Source of the DNA: Aphelenchoides besseyi
Lineage: Eukaryota; Nematoda; Chromadorea; Rhabditida; Aphelenchoididae
Direction: 5' to 3'
Assembly: GCA_024699855.1 (NCBI GenBank)
Contig: JAMPIQ010000002.1
Span: forward strand, 186,001 to 250,000
DNA length: 64,000 bases
Within the stretch, counting starts at the first letter, position 1; each line of letters opens with the position of its first letter. Shown one piece after another: positions 33,001-43,520 of the stretch. The notes beneath the pieces are model-generated. The model was not told the DNA's origin. It ran no database searches and saw nothing but the letters and a program-made list of their open reading frames with translations. Both the position numbers and the translations under genes were made by a program.

Positions 33001-33849
33001 ACCGTACTGTTAATTATGCGGTCCATTCAAAGAGCCGTGACCTTTAAAACGAGCTCGGGAAGTTGTAGTCAACGCGCAATTTGATGGCAAGAAGTAAAAT
33101 GTAAAGTTGGGAGTCTTCGTGATTTATTTTTGAAGCTGAAGAACACCGGCCGATGAGAAGGGTTCACAATTCTGGTTCCAAGAAAGCACTTGCAGATTAG
33201 TAAGTGGAGAGTCAAGCGGTTCACGTGCAAACTGGCTATGTGGAAGATTAATTTGTTGGCCTTACTAGCTATGTTCAAATGTAACAAAAACGTCCATTAG
33301 AATACTTCGAACAAGCAGCGAGATTGTGGCCGCATAGAGGATTAGAACTGTTGACGATAGAAGGTAACTTTGGTCGATGAAGGTTGATTAGTTAGCCATA
33401 AGTTCCGGTTTTGTTTGAGTAATCATCAAGCGAAATGTCGTTTGCGTGAATCATACTGTCGAACTTGTTTGTCGAGTTGAAATGTCGACAGCTGTGAACT
33501 CGAACAGATGGCTAATCAAGCGGGTTAGTAGGTGCAAGTTGTTGGCGCAAAAAACAATTCATCTTACATATCACATCAAGACGATGATTAGCGTTTATAT
33601 TCATAGTTTTGCTGGAAACCAGATGAGAGAACAAGCAGCAAACTCCACAAGAACGTATCAAAGAACAGAGATTACTTCACAAGCGTGATCTTTTAAATAA
33701 CACTTATGTTGGACCTTTTGTTCCTTTTGTTCATCAATTTCGAACAAATCGCTTTTCATAGGGTAACTCAAACAACAACGTTCATTCCCTAATCGTTCTT
33801 ATCAAAAAGTTTATTTCGCGAAATGCATCAACGACCGTAAAAGCTATCA
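30048..33849. other. No gene recognised; upstream region of the DM-domain gene
   Basis: Frames up to about 145 codons are open on both strands at once (for example 31,554-32,106 and 32,242-32,760), but they have no motifs, no consistent splicing and odd composition. The block sits directly upstream of the DM-domain gene and probably contains its promoter and regulatory DNA. A 3' flank of the membrane-protein gene lies at the right end. Confidence 0.4.
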
Positions 33850-35181
33850 TTATAACGTGCGAGAATGACGTACTCCCAACTTCTTTCCGGCTGCATAAAG
33901 TAGTTTGAACATATTCTGATCCGCTTCGACCTGTTTTTGTTGTTCGATTGGCAGTTGATCCTAAAACTATCATTTCGTTGGCTAACACAAATTTCTTACC
34001 CGGCGTTCGAACAGCTCTCCATGCTCTCTAATCCACCCGTTAAACGCCTTTAGTTCGTTCTTTCCAAGTGGATGCACTTGGAGAAGTTTGTAAACTGGTG
34101 GGTTGGGAACTTGAAGGCGCGAACGAAGATATTGTTTGTCATCCACAGTGTATGCATAAATCGGCCATCGATAATTCTCTATCCAATCGTCTTTGCCACG
34201 AGCTTTTGCTTCAGTTTTCTTCTCATTACTCTTCTTTGCATCATTGTTCGCGCCGCTCCTCTTCATGGTGCTGGCCGATTTTGTCATGGTCGACTCCTTC
34301 TCAGCATCAGTGAACTGGTACATGTTATTGTGGCGGTGGATGAAGACGAACCCGATCATAATGAGAATGAACAAAACGACGGCGCTGAAATGAGTCGGCA
34401 ATAAAGTTTGTTAGTCACTTGGAACCCACACAACAGATGCGAGAACCGTCCACAAACGCCATCCACCGAAACCCCAATCGTCCTTCTCTTCCGGAGCGAC
34501 GTAGATCTTTGAGTTGCTCTGAAAGTCGTGGGCATAAGATGAGTTGGTGCTCAATACTCACGAATGTGATTTCCAGGTTTGGAAGCTCAACATCAGCTTC
34601 GTAACTAATGTTCACCAAATTGCCATCTCCATCCGGGACGAACTTTGGAGTGCAACTGGGAACTTTGTAGTCTGGTTTTGTGAAACTAACGCCTCTTGGA
34701 GTCGCCTTTGCCGGAGCCGGAAGATCGGAATTAACGGTATCTAAAAACAACTGTTATTGCAGTCTTAATTCGTAGTCACCGCTCAGCTGAAAAAAATTAT
34801 GAGCGCCACTGTATGAGACAAAGCCCGTGATTTCACATCCGCCGATGTTCAAGATGATTCTGGAAATTGAATTATAAACGGTGATTACCAACTTACGGTA
34901 TCAAATTAGCGTCTCCACCACCAACGCGGATCAATTGGAAGCTGAGTAACTGGTCTTTGCCACTGACTTTGATCGTGGTATTCGACTTCGTGCACTTGGC
35001 AGACAACTTGCTGAAGCTCATGACAATGAACTTCTTTGGTTTTTCAAGAAACTTACACGTTATTGCCATCAGATGCGAAGCAATCACCTTCAGCTGATGC
35101 GTAGAGCGGGCCGGAGATCAAGAGCAGCGCCAAGAAGATTGGCCACCAAGAGCGAAGAAAAGAGAGAACCGTCGACGACAT
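33850..35181 (-). CDS. Type I single-pass membrane protein, unassigned family
   Basis: Unrecognised. It begins at ATG 35181 with a signal peptide (WPIFLALLLISGPLYASAEG). The ectodomain then reads CFASDGNNV|KLSAKCTKSNTTIKVSG, SFQLIRVGGGDANLIP|I, ILNIGGCEITGFVSYSGAHN, KPDYKVPSCTPKFVPDGDGN and VNISYEADVELPNLEITF|S. A 45-nt intron at about 34,384-34,428 joins LWTVLASVV to AVVLFILIMIGFVFIHRHN, giving one clean transmembrane helix, which supports a single gene and not two neighbours. The cytosolic tail is Lys/Glu-rich, then has a denser block (WIENYRWPIYAYTVDDKQYL...PLGKNELKAFNGWIREHG) and ends GKKLGVRHSRTL. Four ectodomain Cys suggest two disulfides. Total length is about 320 residues, with consistent phases across seven exons. 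Confidence 0.75.
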
Positions 35182-35706
35182 TGAGAAGTCTCACGAATGA
35201 TCGAAACTTGGAAACCAACAACGAAGTTGATGTCGAATATGCAAAGTTGTCGGAATCACTAATTACAATTTCGAGCTCTCGCTCACGTGAATAACTCGTG
35301 CGACTTCTTCAGAACAACCACCCTCGTTCTCGATTACAACAACTGAGTTTGATGATGGGTAGCTGAGAGTAGGTTGATCAATCCAATCGTCAACAACAGA
35401 ATGAATAGTCAACTCTTACATATATCCCAGACAACTGAGGAAACGGCTTGAAAGAACGTTGCTGTTCCGGCCACATCATAACCGAAGTGATGTTGTACTG
35501 ATCACGATGTGTCCAATCCGGAACATGTCCTTAAGTTCGTTGTATTCGTTAGACTTGAAAACAAACCGTAAAGTTTGTTGATTGATCTCAAGTTTGCCGT
35601 TTGAATCAAAATTTCCCACAAGTCAAGAACACGCTTCAGTAAAGGCGTTTATTTGGGGGTCAAGAGAGATAATGAAGGGGCAATGAAGTAGTAAATGGGG
35701 GGCTCG
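35182..35706. other. Short intergenic region
   Basis: This contains the promoter side of the membrane-protein gene and the 3' side of the Ser/Pro-rich gene. No coding or repeat signal was seen. Confidence 0.4.
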
Positions 35707-36537
35707 TCAGTTGCTTGGCTTCTTGCGGCCTTTTTGCGATTGCTTGACTGTTTGTTCGTTGTTCACAGCCATCTAAAAAACGATCGTCAATCAATTCGAA
35801 AATACTTACGCTCATCGAAACGTCAATGGTTCCGTTGTCTTTTGGAATCTTCGCTTTTTCCGACGCACTGAACACCGCCGAATTCGTTGGCTTCACCTCA
35901 CAGCTGGATTTGAGGATCAACTTGGCATACCACTCACAAGTAATCTGAAAATATCGGTTTAGTTCTTGGAGAATTGCTTACCGGTACGCCATGCTCGTCA
36001 ACCTTTCCGTGGTAAACGTCGTCAATGTAGCAGTTGATCTTCCTTACTGCCTCGCTGGTGTTGACTTTTATCGCCGATGGAGTCGAAGAGATTGACGAGC
36101 CCGAAGAGACTGGCACGATTGGCGAAACTGGAGAGGCCGAAGAACTCGGCGAAATTGGGATTGGACTGCGTATCGCTGGGGTTGTAGAGCTCAATTCCCA
36201 CGGACCGATCTTTTCGGCTCGTTTTTTTGCAGCCTGAAACGCGATGTCAAATGCAGATTCAACAAACTTATCTTTTGCGACTGTTGTTTCAACACTCGAG
36301 GACTGAAACTCTGATTGTAACGCCAGCATTTTGCCTTCGACTTCGGGTTTTTGTGGTTGCAGAGCTCGGGGTTGAAACGGCACGACTTCTGGAAGGCTGC
36401 GTTTGTCGATTTCTTGCTTTGGCTGCGACGCGGAGTCTGAAAGTTTTTGTGACCTCTAAACCTGACGTTTGTCTTACTTTTATTTTGGAAGAAGACGAAG
36501 ATCCTGGCGCCGATGGAGCAAGATTGCGATCGGACAT
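35707..36537 (-). CDS. Ser/Pro-rich protein of unknown function
   Basis: Unrecognised. Start at ATG 36537 (MSDRNLAPSAPGSSSSSKIK). The following exon encodes FQPRALQPQKPEVEGKML, then KFVESAFDIAFQAAKKRAEK, then a low-complexity stretch SPIPISPSSSASPVSPIVPV. A denser C-terminal module follows, VRKINCYIDDVYHGKVDEHG|ITCEWYAKLILKSSCE, and a basic end QKGRKKPSN. No signal peptide or membrane segment is present, so it is cytosolic or nuclear. The join of exon 1 to exon 2 works only with an unusually short intron (about 25 nt near 36,437-36,461), because the canonical GTAAGA donor leaves the wrong phase. The later introns near 35,955 and 35,785 are normal. Confidence 0.65.
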
Positions 36538-36943
36538 GATTGAAAGCACTCGTTCAACGGACGCAAGAAAGCGGATGTGAGGGTTCAGTTCGAACTTCGA
36601 TCCTTAAATAGTCATATTTCGGTTATGCAAATGAATTCACTACCGACTTTGACGTGTAAAACAAATTTCTGGGATGTAAATTCAATTGCTGAGTTGATTG
36701 TGCGCTCGATTAACGACTGGACGACCACCTTCATTTCGACTACCCAAGAGTCGACTCTTTAAGCAAGTCATCCAAATTCAAAAACTCGTTGACATCGACA
36801 ACTGCACGCAAATTTCAATCAATTAGAAAACCCTATGAAGATTGTAGTTCTGCTGTTTTCGTTAACTTAAACAAGATTACTAGTTAGAACCATAAAATAT
36901 GTAAAGTTTATTAGGTTAAAGCGCAGATTATTGTTATGAAAAT
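36538..36943. other. Short intergenic region
   Basis: No coding or repeat signal is visible between the Ser/Pro-rich gene and the first Ly6 gene. Confidence 0.4.
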
Positions 36944-37384
36944 TTACGGCAAAACAAATCGATAGACCATCAACATTCCGGTGCCGATCAGCGCTGACCA
37001 GGTAGTTGATTTTGTCGATGAGTTGCAGTAATCTAAAGCTTATTCTTAATATTGTGGTGATCAAAGTTTCTACCTGAATTGCACGTACAGAACCAGCCGC
37101 CGTTGTGGTGGTCGTTGAAACAGCTGTCCTCTCGGTATTGTTCTCGTTCCGCAATCTTGAAACAGCCCTGAAGCAGAGATGAGCAAATGGACCTCCGGCA
37201 AACCCACCTTTCTGACCATTCCGTTCAGAATCTCTTTGCCACAACTCCCGACACACGTGGTCTGCTGTGGATATCGACAGTCGATGTATTGGCCACGATA
37301 TTCACCGCACAAGTGACACTGTCGAGCACAAACGACGGAAACGAGAACACAAAAAACGAAAAGAAATTTGACTGTTGAGCTCAT
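36944..37384 (-). CDS. Ly6/three-finger-domain protein, GPI-type (copy a)
   Basis: Ly6 proteins are small disulfide-rich surface proteins, usually GPI-anchored, and several nematode members modulate receptors. A signal peptide (VKFLFVFCVLVSVVCA) precedes the domain: RQCHLCGEYRGQYIDCRYP, TTCVGSCGKEILNGMVRK|G, CFKIAEREQY, then SCFND...GGWFCTCNSDYCN. The first C-x2-C and terminal C-x-C...CN define the three-finger fold. The tail SALIGTGMLMVYRFVLP is hydrophobic to the stop, as for a GPI signal. Introns near 37,170-37,205 and 37,035-37,075 are GT-AG. It lies about 480 bp from a same-strand paralogue, so a tandem duplication is likely. Confidence 0.87.
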
Positions 37385-37859
37385 TTTCAGCGCTAAAACG
37401 AACAACAAAAACTACGAGAATCTGTCCGTTAAAAAGAGGAATCGAAGTCTTCACTGACAGGTTTGTTTGTGTTAAAACCAGAAGTTTGATTTCGAATTCT
37501 TCTCCGCCCTTTTACTGTCCGAGTGATGATCGTCGGTTTGCTCAATTGGTTGAATGGGAAGACAAACTTTAAAACCATAAAAGAAGCTTGTCGTTCAATG
37601 AGTCATCAGGAATCGGGAAAAAAGTGAGATGAGTCGATGGTTTGATTTCAATCAGCGACTTTGTTTCGGTTACTACGAATCCCAATATTGATTGCAACTT
37701 TCGTTTGAACTTCTGTTTACCCAGGAAGATTGCTCATAGTTGTTCACCGCCGATTACTCAACGCTTTTCAATTCACCATACCATTCAATTCGAAAACATG
37801 TTTCACTGTATACTCAAAAGTGAATCACAAAATTTATTGAAAAAACTTCCAACTTGCAG

Positions 37860-38245
37860 TTAGGAAACAAAATAGACGATCAACGAGATCAACGGCACAC
37901 CAACCAACAACCATCTTATGCTCATTTTGTTCGGGGCGATGTTGCAGAAGTCGGACGAACACGTGCAAATGTTTCGTTGGTAGACGTCGACCTCGCATTT
38001 GCTCTCCTCTTCGCGCATCTCATTGCCCAACATGTAACAGCCCTAAAAACGAAAATAAATGTCACGAGAATCGCACTCACTTTTTGGAGCGATTCTCCAC
38101 GTTCAATCTTCGCGCAGCTTCCGCGCTCGCAGTTCGTCGTCCGCGGATTCTCGCAGTCTTTTTTGTTTCCACAATAGTAGCACTGCATCGACGAGATCAT
38201 CGGAATTAGTAGGAGAAGAAGAACGAGGACCGTAAATCGAGGCAT
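37860..38245 (-). CDS. Ly6/three-finger-domain protein, GPI-type (copy b)
   Basis: Same family and strand as the gene at 36,944-37,384. A signal peptide (FTVLVLLLLLIPMISS) leads to MQCYYCGNKKDCENPRTTNC, ERGSCAKIERGESLQK|GC, then EEESKCEVDVYQRNICTC|SSDFCN. The C-terminal WLLVGVPLISLIVYFVS is a hydrophobic GPI-type tail ending at TAA 37,860. One intron near 38,045-38,080 splits the domain right before the Gly-Cys pair, the same position as in copy a. All expected cysteines are present. Confidence 0.87.
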
Positions 38246-38815
38246 AACCCCAGACTTCGAACTGAAAAGTCAAAAGTTTAATTGACCTCAACAAACACAC
38301 GAGTTGTTTCGAACGAGCAGCAGAATGCAACCCACACATCGAAATGTCACGTCAAAACATTTCAGTTCCTCCCACTTTTCAGTTCATTTTCTTTTCGTCG
38401 CGATCGGCTCCCCGAGTTGCTCGTTCGACGTCCTCACGGAATTTTTTTGGGGACCTTCACGGCATCAATGGAGCGACGTAATGGATTGCGATCACGAACA
38501 TTTGGCGTGTCAAAATGAGCGAAAGGAAAAGTTGTTTTTAAAGGGAAAACTCGATTCGATTAGTGGTTTAAACCTCAAGAACTAATTGAAATTCTCGGCG
38601 CATTAGCAAGTTAACCCACTCAGTTGCGCGGTTTAATCCCAAACTCAAACTTTAGGTCAACTCGTCGGCTTTTGATTCCCGTGAAACAGACCAAAAGAGC
38701 AAACAGCTGACTACGTCAAATCGAGTGCTCAACTGAACATGACAGCAATTGAAAAGCATAACGAACCAACAATCGATCACCCATGCTTTTAAGGTTTGTA
38801 AGTTTATTCGTCTCA
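38246..38815. other. Intergenic region, no gene seen
   Basis: Upstream region of Ly6 copy b and 3' flank of the transporter relic. Small open frames only. Confidence 0.4.
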
Positions 38816-39863
38816 TTATACTACAGAGTTCGTCTGTTGTTCGAGTGCCCATGAACGTGGATTTGCGTGAACAGTCAAATTGAATGTCATGGTTGTAATT
38901 ACGATAAAAACTGAGGTTCCATACAGTAGAGTAGCCCACTAAAATGTTTGCATTAAACGCAGTGGTCATTTAAACTCACTTCTTCTCTCGAGTATTGGAA
39001 GCAATTGTTGTCACGATTTTGGTGAAAGAATGAGGATCGTCAGTGAAGAGGGAAACTGATTGGCAGTCATGAATACGTAGGCAAATTGACCGGAGATCTA
39101 AACGAAATCAAGAATTTCAACCAACATACGAACTCACAAGTTGTGTTGCTTTCCAGACACCCACGGCATTAAGACCACTGAATCCAATCGACGTCGTATA
39201 GACCACTTGAATCCAAGCAGATTCACCGTCCGGTAAAAGCGCCAAAATCATAAAACAGATCGCTTCGGCAAACTGAGAAATCAAAACGAAAACAACCAAA
39301 CGACATCGAGCTAAAAGATAAGGAATGCGATCGGATAGCGAACCCGCAAAAATTTTGACCATAAACGAGACTACGGCCGGAAACGCAGCTCCATACCCGG
39401 TGGACTGAATGTGAAAGTTGAAAATTGAAGCAAACGATTAAAAGTGCTTTCTGAATCTCTCACCTTGTCCAGATAGAGCGGTTTAAACTGATTAAAAAGT
39501 TTAAAGGCAAAAGTAGCGTCAAAGAAGCACAAGAAAACACCCAAGACCGTTGGATAGATAAAAATCGCTCGTACGAGAACTGTGAGTCGAAATTATTGTA
39601 ACTTTATCTTTTCGATAAACTCTAGTCTCATGCCCCTAACATGTGGATGATTGACAGCTGAGTCTCGATAAAACCAAAAGAACAAAATCAGAACGTGATC
39701 TTGACGATTCCTTGATCATAAAAAATTAGTGGCCAACCCCACGTGCTTTCGGACGACTCTCCAGTCAACGGCATCGTTATTATTGGTCGCAATTGAAGAT
39801 GAGCGGTGAGGTAGAAAGTGCACGCTCCACTATGCTTCCAGATTCCTGTATTTCTGACATCTT
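38816..39863 (-). pseudogene. Major facilitator (SLC17/sialin-like) transporter, N-terminally truncated and frameshifted
   Basis: The sequence matches the C-terminal half of SLC17-type anion transporters: TAHLQLRPIITMPLTGE, STWGWPLIFYDQGIV, then FFDATFAFKLFNQFKPLYLD, GYGAAFPAVVSFMVKIFAGS and LSDRI, GFSGLNAVGVWKATQL|ISGQ, and a last helix GTSVFIVITTMTFNLTV. Several introns are still clean. However, the first six helices are absent upstream (39,864 onward is non-coding), GIV is out of frame with the next helix VLILFFWFYRDSAV, and a second one-base shift separates FMTANQ from SLFTDDPHSF. Truncation plus two frame breaks indicates a pseudogene. A sequence error could explain one break but not the missing half. 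Confidence 0.8.
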
Positions 39864-42800
39864 AGAACAAACTCCAGCAGAATGTCCCGGTTTAAACTCA
39901 TGAAGAAGCGGCGTGCGCAACTGTAAGCGGTTTAAGTCGATTTTCTCAGTCATTTTATGAACGATTTCGGATCTGTGAAAAGTTATAATAAACTCAATAA
40001 ATTTGCTTAAAATTACACGCTAAAAGACTCCACAAAAACTCTTTTAAAAAATTTTTTCTTGACTGAATAAACTTATTCGACAGTACTTCCGTAGTTTTGT
40101 AAACGAGCGTCGGAATTATTTTTGACGTTTCTTATTAAACCGGAAGCATCTTGGTTTAATTTTCGACTTGACATAAAATTTTGTCTGGGCAATTGCTACC
40201 ACCTATTCGTCTTGCATTCCAACTGAAAGTCTGATTTTCGATTATGATCAAACAGAAGATGCAAGATGAGCTGTATACTCGTTTACTTTTTGTGGCAACT
40301 GTGGAGTTGTTTAGCAACAAATTAACATTGGAATTCCCGTTTTGATTGCATTATTCGGAAGGGATGATTTGTTGTTTTCCCTTAGAAGTTACTGTCATGT
40401 TTGTGACGCAATTCAGAAAGTCCGCCAATTCAAACGTTAATTTTAACTTAAGATTGTTGTTAGTGTCGACGAACTTCAAGTCATGATTTTTTAGCCAGCT
40501 TGTATGTAGGGTTACTTGAAGCAAAAAGGTTAGGATTCAATGTGTGGTTGACGTTCCGTCTATCGCAATTGCATTACCTTATGTTCTATCCGCAATAAAC
40601 TAGACAACTAGAACTATTGCACAAATAGAAAAACAAAGAAGTCCGACTGATTATTTGTCGGGATGTGAAGAAGTAGGAGAAAAGATGCGATGGACGTCTT
40701 GCCGTTTTTGTAGTGGGCGAGCTGTCAATGTCACGGACGCCGCTTTTCGGAGGCGCTTAGGACAATTCCATCAGCAAACAGTACAAGCGAGTGTTAATCC
40801 CGATTCAAAACTCTCTTCGGTTTTTTAATCAGAACGATCCATTTTGTAATGTTGTCGAATTAAGTTAACTTCTATAGATGAGGCTTCTCGGTCGCAAGTT
40901 AAACCCACTCATTAAGCACTTGTTTGTTAAAGTCGGTTTGAGTTGCGCTTTCTAATGAGTTCTCATCTACTTAGTTGGTCCGTAATTGAGTTCCTGAACT
41001 CGGGCAAGTGCGATAAATGATTCCGTAATTTTTCGGAATGAGATCTCATCCTACAGTTCTTACGAGATTTCGCGAAACAACAATTTTTACTTGTAAGTCA
41101 GAAAGAAGATACAAATGAACAACGAGAATAACAATTACGACAACCCGACTCAACGAGAAGCAAAACTGAGGTTCTGAGGGCCGTGCAGCGGATCGCTAAG
41201 AGAACAGTAAAATTTTTGGCAGGCTAACAATAAAGTTAAACTCAGTTCGGACAGCTTTTCAATAATGAGTGTTCAGATTGTTTACAAGAGCAAACTCCGC
41301 AAATATTCTGACGGAAAAAACAGGTTTATTATGATTTTCATAGCATTTTATATAAGAAATCCGAAAAGGGAGAAATGAGTCGGTGACCGGAGTTAGTCAG
41401 CGCCAAGATATGGACCAACGGTTAAGTGTATTTCAATGAGGTTCAAAATATAGACCAAGACATTTTACCGTTGGTTTTAATTTATGGACAACAAAACGGG
41501 ACGGTTTCATGATTTGTTGTCGAAACTAAAGATTTGCACTTTTTTGTGTATCTTCTAGAAGTTTCGACAGCAGGTACACACGCGATTGTGCCAACTCATT
41601 TATAAGAGCTCTATTCCGACGATATTTACGTAATCGTCGAGAGATTGTACTCGTTAAGATCCATTAGTTTGATATTCAAAATCAATTCTGTTGTTGAAAG
41701 ACAAGTAGCCTGGCTAATTGTGGTGTTAAGTTAGCAGTGTGAGTTGGAGGGAAGTTTGGCGGCGTTGAGGGCCTTTAGCCCGAAAAGTGTAAGAAAGTTT
41801 TACCAATTTGTTTCATAGTAAAAAAAATTTTTTTCCGAACTAACCCTTGCTAACGGACTGACATAAATCTGAGGGAATTTTTTAATCAAAGTTGGATTAG
41901 AAACTTTTTTCTTCTCAACGTTTGCAGTTCCACTCGCATTCATCATTTTGCTACTGTTAATCTTTTGACCATTTTCAATGCGTTCTTGTTTTCATGTTCC
42001 ACCTCCTCTTTGCGCACTGAACTTTCCGATACTCTCCTCTTGCTGTTATTCATTTCGGCAGCTCGATTAGTTCCGAAATTGACTTGTTCTTAGGTGTTGG
42101 CGAATATATAGCTTGACGATACTATTTCCGTGGAATTTTCTCAATAGCAACGTGTGCGACCCCGTAATTATAAAAATTGTTCACATCAAAATTTCCGCTT
42201 CATCAATGACACAATATGTTCGCTTGCCGATCGGAAGACCGTTCGTCCATCTTGATGGCTTTTGAGAGTTGAACGAGCGAACAATTTGATTTCACAACGA
42301 GGGTTATTGAATGTAGCAGCAAAGCAGCAAGAAACCAGAGAATTGCTGTTGAGAGTGTTTAGTCCTCAAACCGAGTAGAGACGGAGGAATTTATTATTTG
42401 AACAAACAAAAAAACAACAACCAGCGGACAACAATCATTAGGCCGTTTGGCGGAGGGAGGGACTTGACAATCCTTCAAAAGACTCAACAGAGAGGAGTGG
42501 TGAGAGAATTAAATTTCTCCTACTGTTTTAATGGAAATCCACAAACCCCAAGAACAAACTAGCAGTTTTCCAATCTCTTGCATGCAATTACTTTGATCAA
42601 CTTCTTTCCCACAAGAGCTTGACCACCAAAGTGTTATAGCTGCAAAACGTTGGTTAAAATCACTGATCATTGTTAGCCTACAGATCCTTCATAAGACTCG
42701 AATGCTTGAAGAATCACTTCTCGACACACCAAACCTATTCGATCAATGGAAAGATGTTCATGGCCATTTACTTTCCGACTAGGAAGGTTATTCCAACAGT

Positions 42801-43520
42801 TATTTGTCTTTTGCTTCGTTTATTACTTTTTGTTTCAACATTTAATTCCGTCAAGTCGTTGGCTAGAAGGATGATTGAAAACTTTTTGCGCACTTCTTAT
42901 ATTGGGTTATTATTTGGATTTAATTTTACGCATTCCTTGAATCATTCCACGAACCATGGGGTCGAAGACCCCGTGGTTTAATATGCGGGTTCGTTTAAGG
43001 ATCTGCTGGTTGAGTTGAAACGCGATGGCCAGCAGAAGGAACAAAATAAGCATTAACACGTACACAACGTACGAGTCGGCACATTAATACTTCATTGTCG
43101 ACTACAACAAAGCATCAAAATTAATTCTTACAAACAAACGCGATGGACCGGCCATCACGATTACACGCGGAATTTTTAATTGAGCAACTGTGTCGATCGA
43201 TGGACAATTTCTGATTTTGGCAAAACCCCGAGATCGGACAGGTGGATTCGCAGCGAAAATCTGTGGTTTTTGCTGCATATTCTTAACAAACGGCATTTCA
43301 AATCAATCAGCACTTCAACAGCAAAACGAATAGCAGCATTTTGGAGCAATCGACTGCAAACGATCGGCCAATTGCTCTCATCAGTGGACATGTTTTCTTC
43401 GGTGGGTCATTTCTTTTAGACTTCACACCTGTTCGACCGAAATTGAGTTTATTGCACGATGATGAATTACCAAAAGAAAACAAAAGATGAGAACACTCAA
43501 GGTTGTAAGTAATAACTGGA
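39864..43520. other. Gene-poor stretch, nothing recognised
   Basis: For 3.6 kb I see no exon chain on either strand. The open frame at 42,670-42,981 (+) has no motif. An inverted repeat built on ACCAACGG/CCGTTGGT with a spacer of about 55 nt occurs near 41,415-41,485, and a tight hairpin lies at 42,953-42,978. Confidence 0.45.
42953..42978. other. Tight 11-bp hairpin
   Basis: ACCATGGGGTC and GACCCCGTGGT flank a 3-nt loop (GAA), with one wobble mismatch in the stem. It is not followed by a T-run and has no known family. It could be part of a small structured RNA, or chance. Confidence 0.35.

Noticed and set aside
33982..34401. Separate gene starting at an ATG-like codon near 34,401
   Set aside because: Splicing from upstream in phase 2 gives one continuous transmembrane helix, so a single gene is more likely.
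42953..42978. Bacterial-type terminator hairpin
   Set aside because: The genome is eukaryotic and no T-run follows the stem.
42670..42981. 103-codon plus-strand frame with a hydrophobic middle
   Set aside because: No signal peptide position, motif or neighbouring exon supports it.
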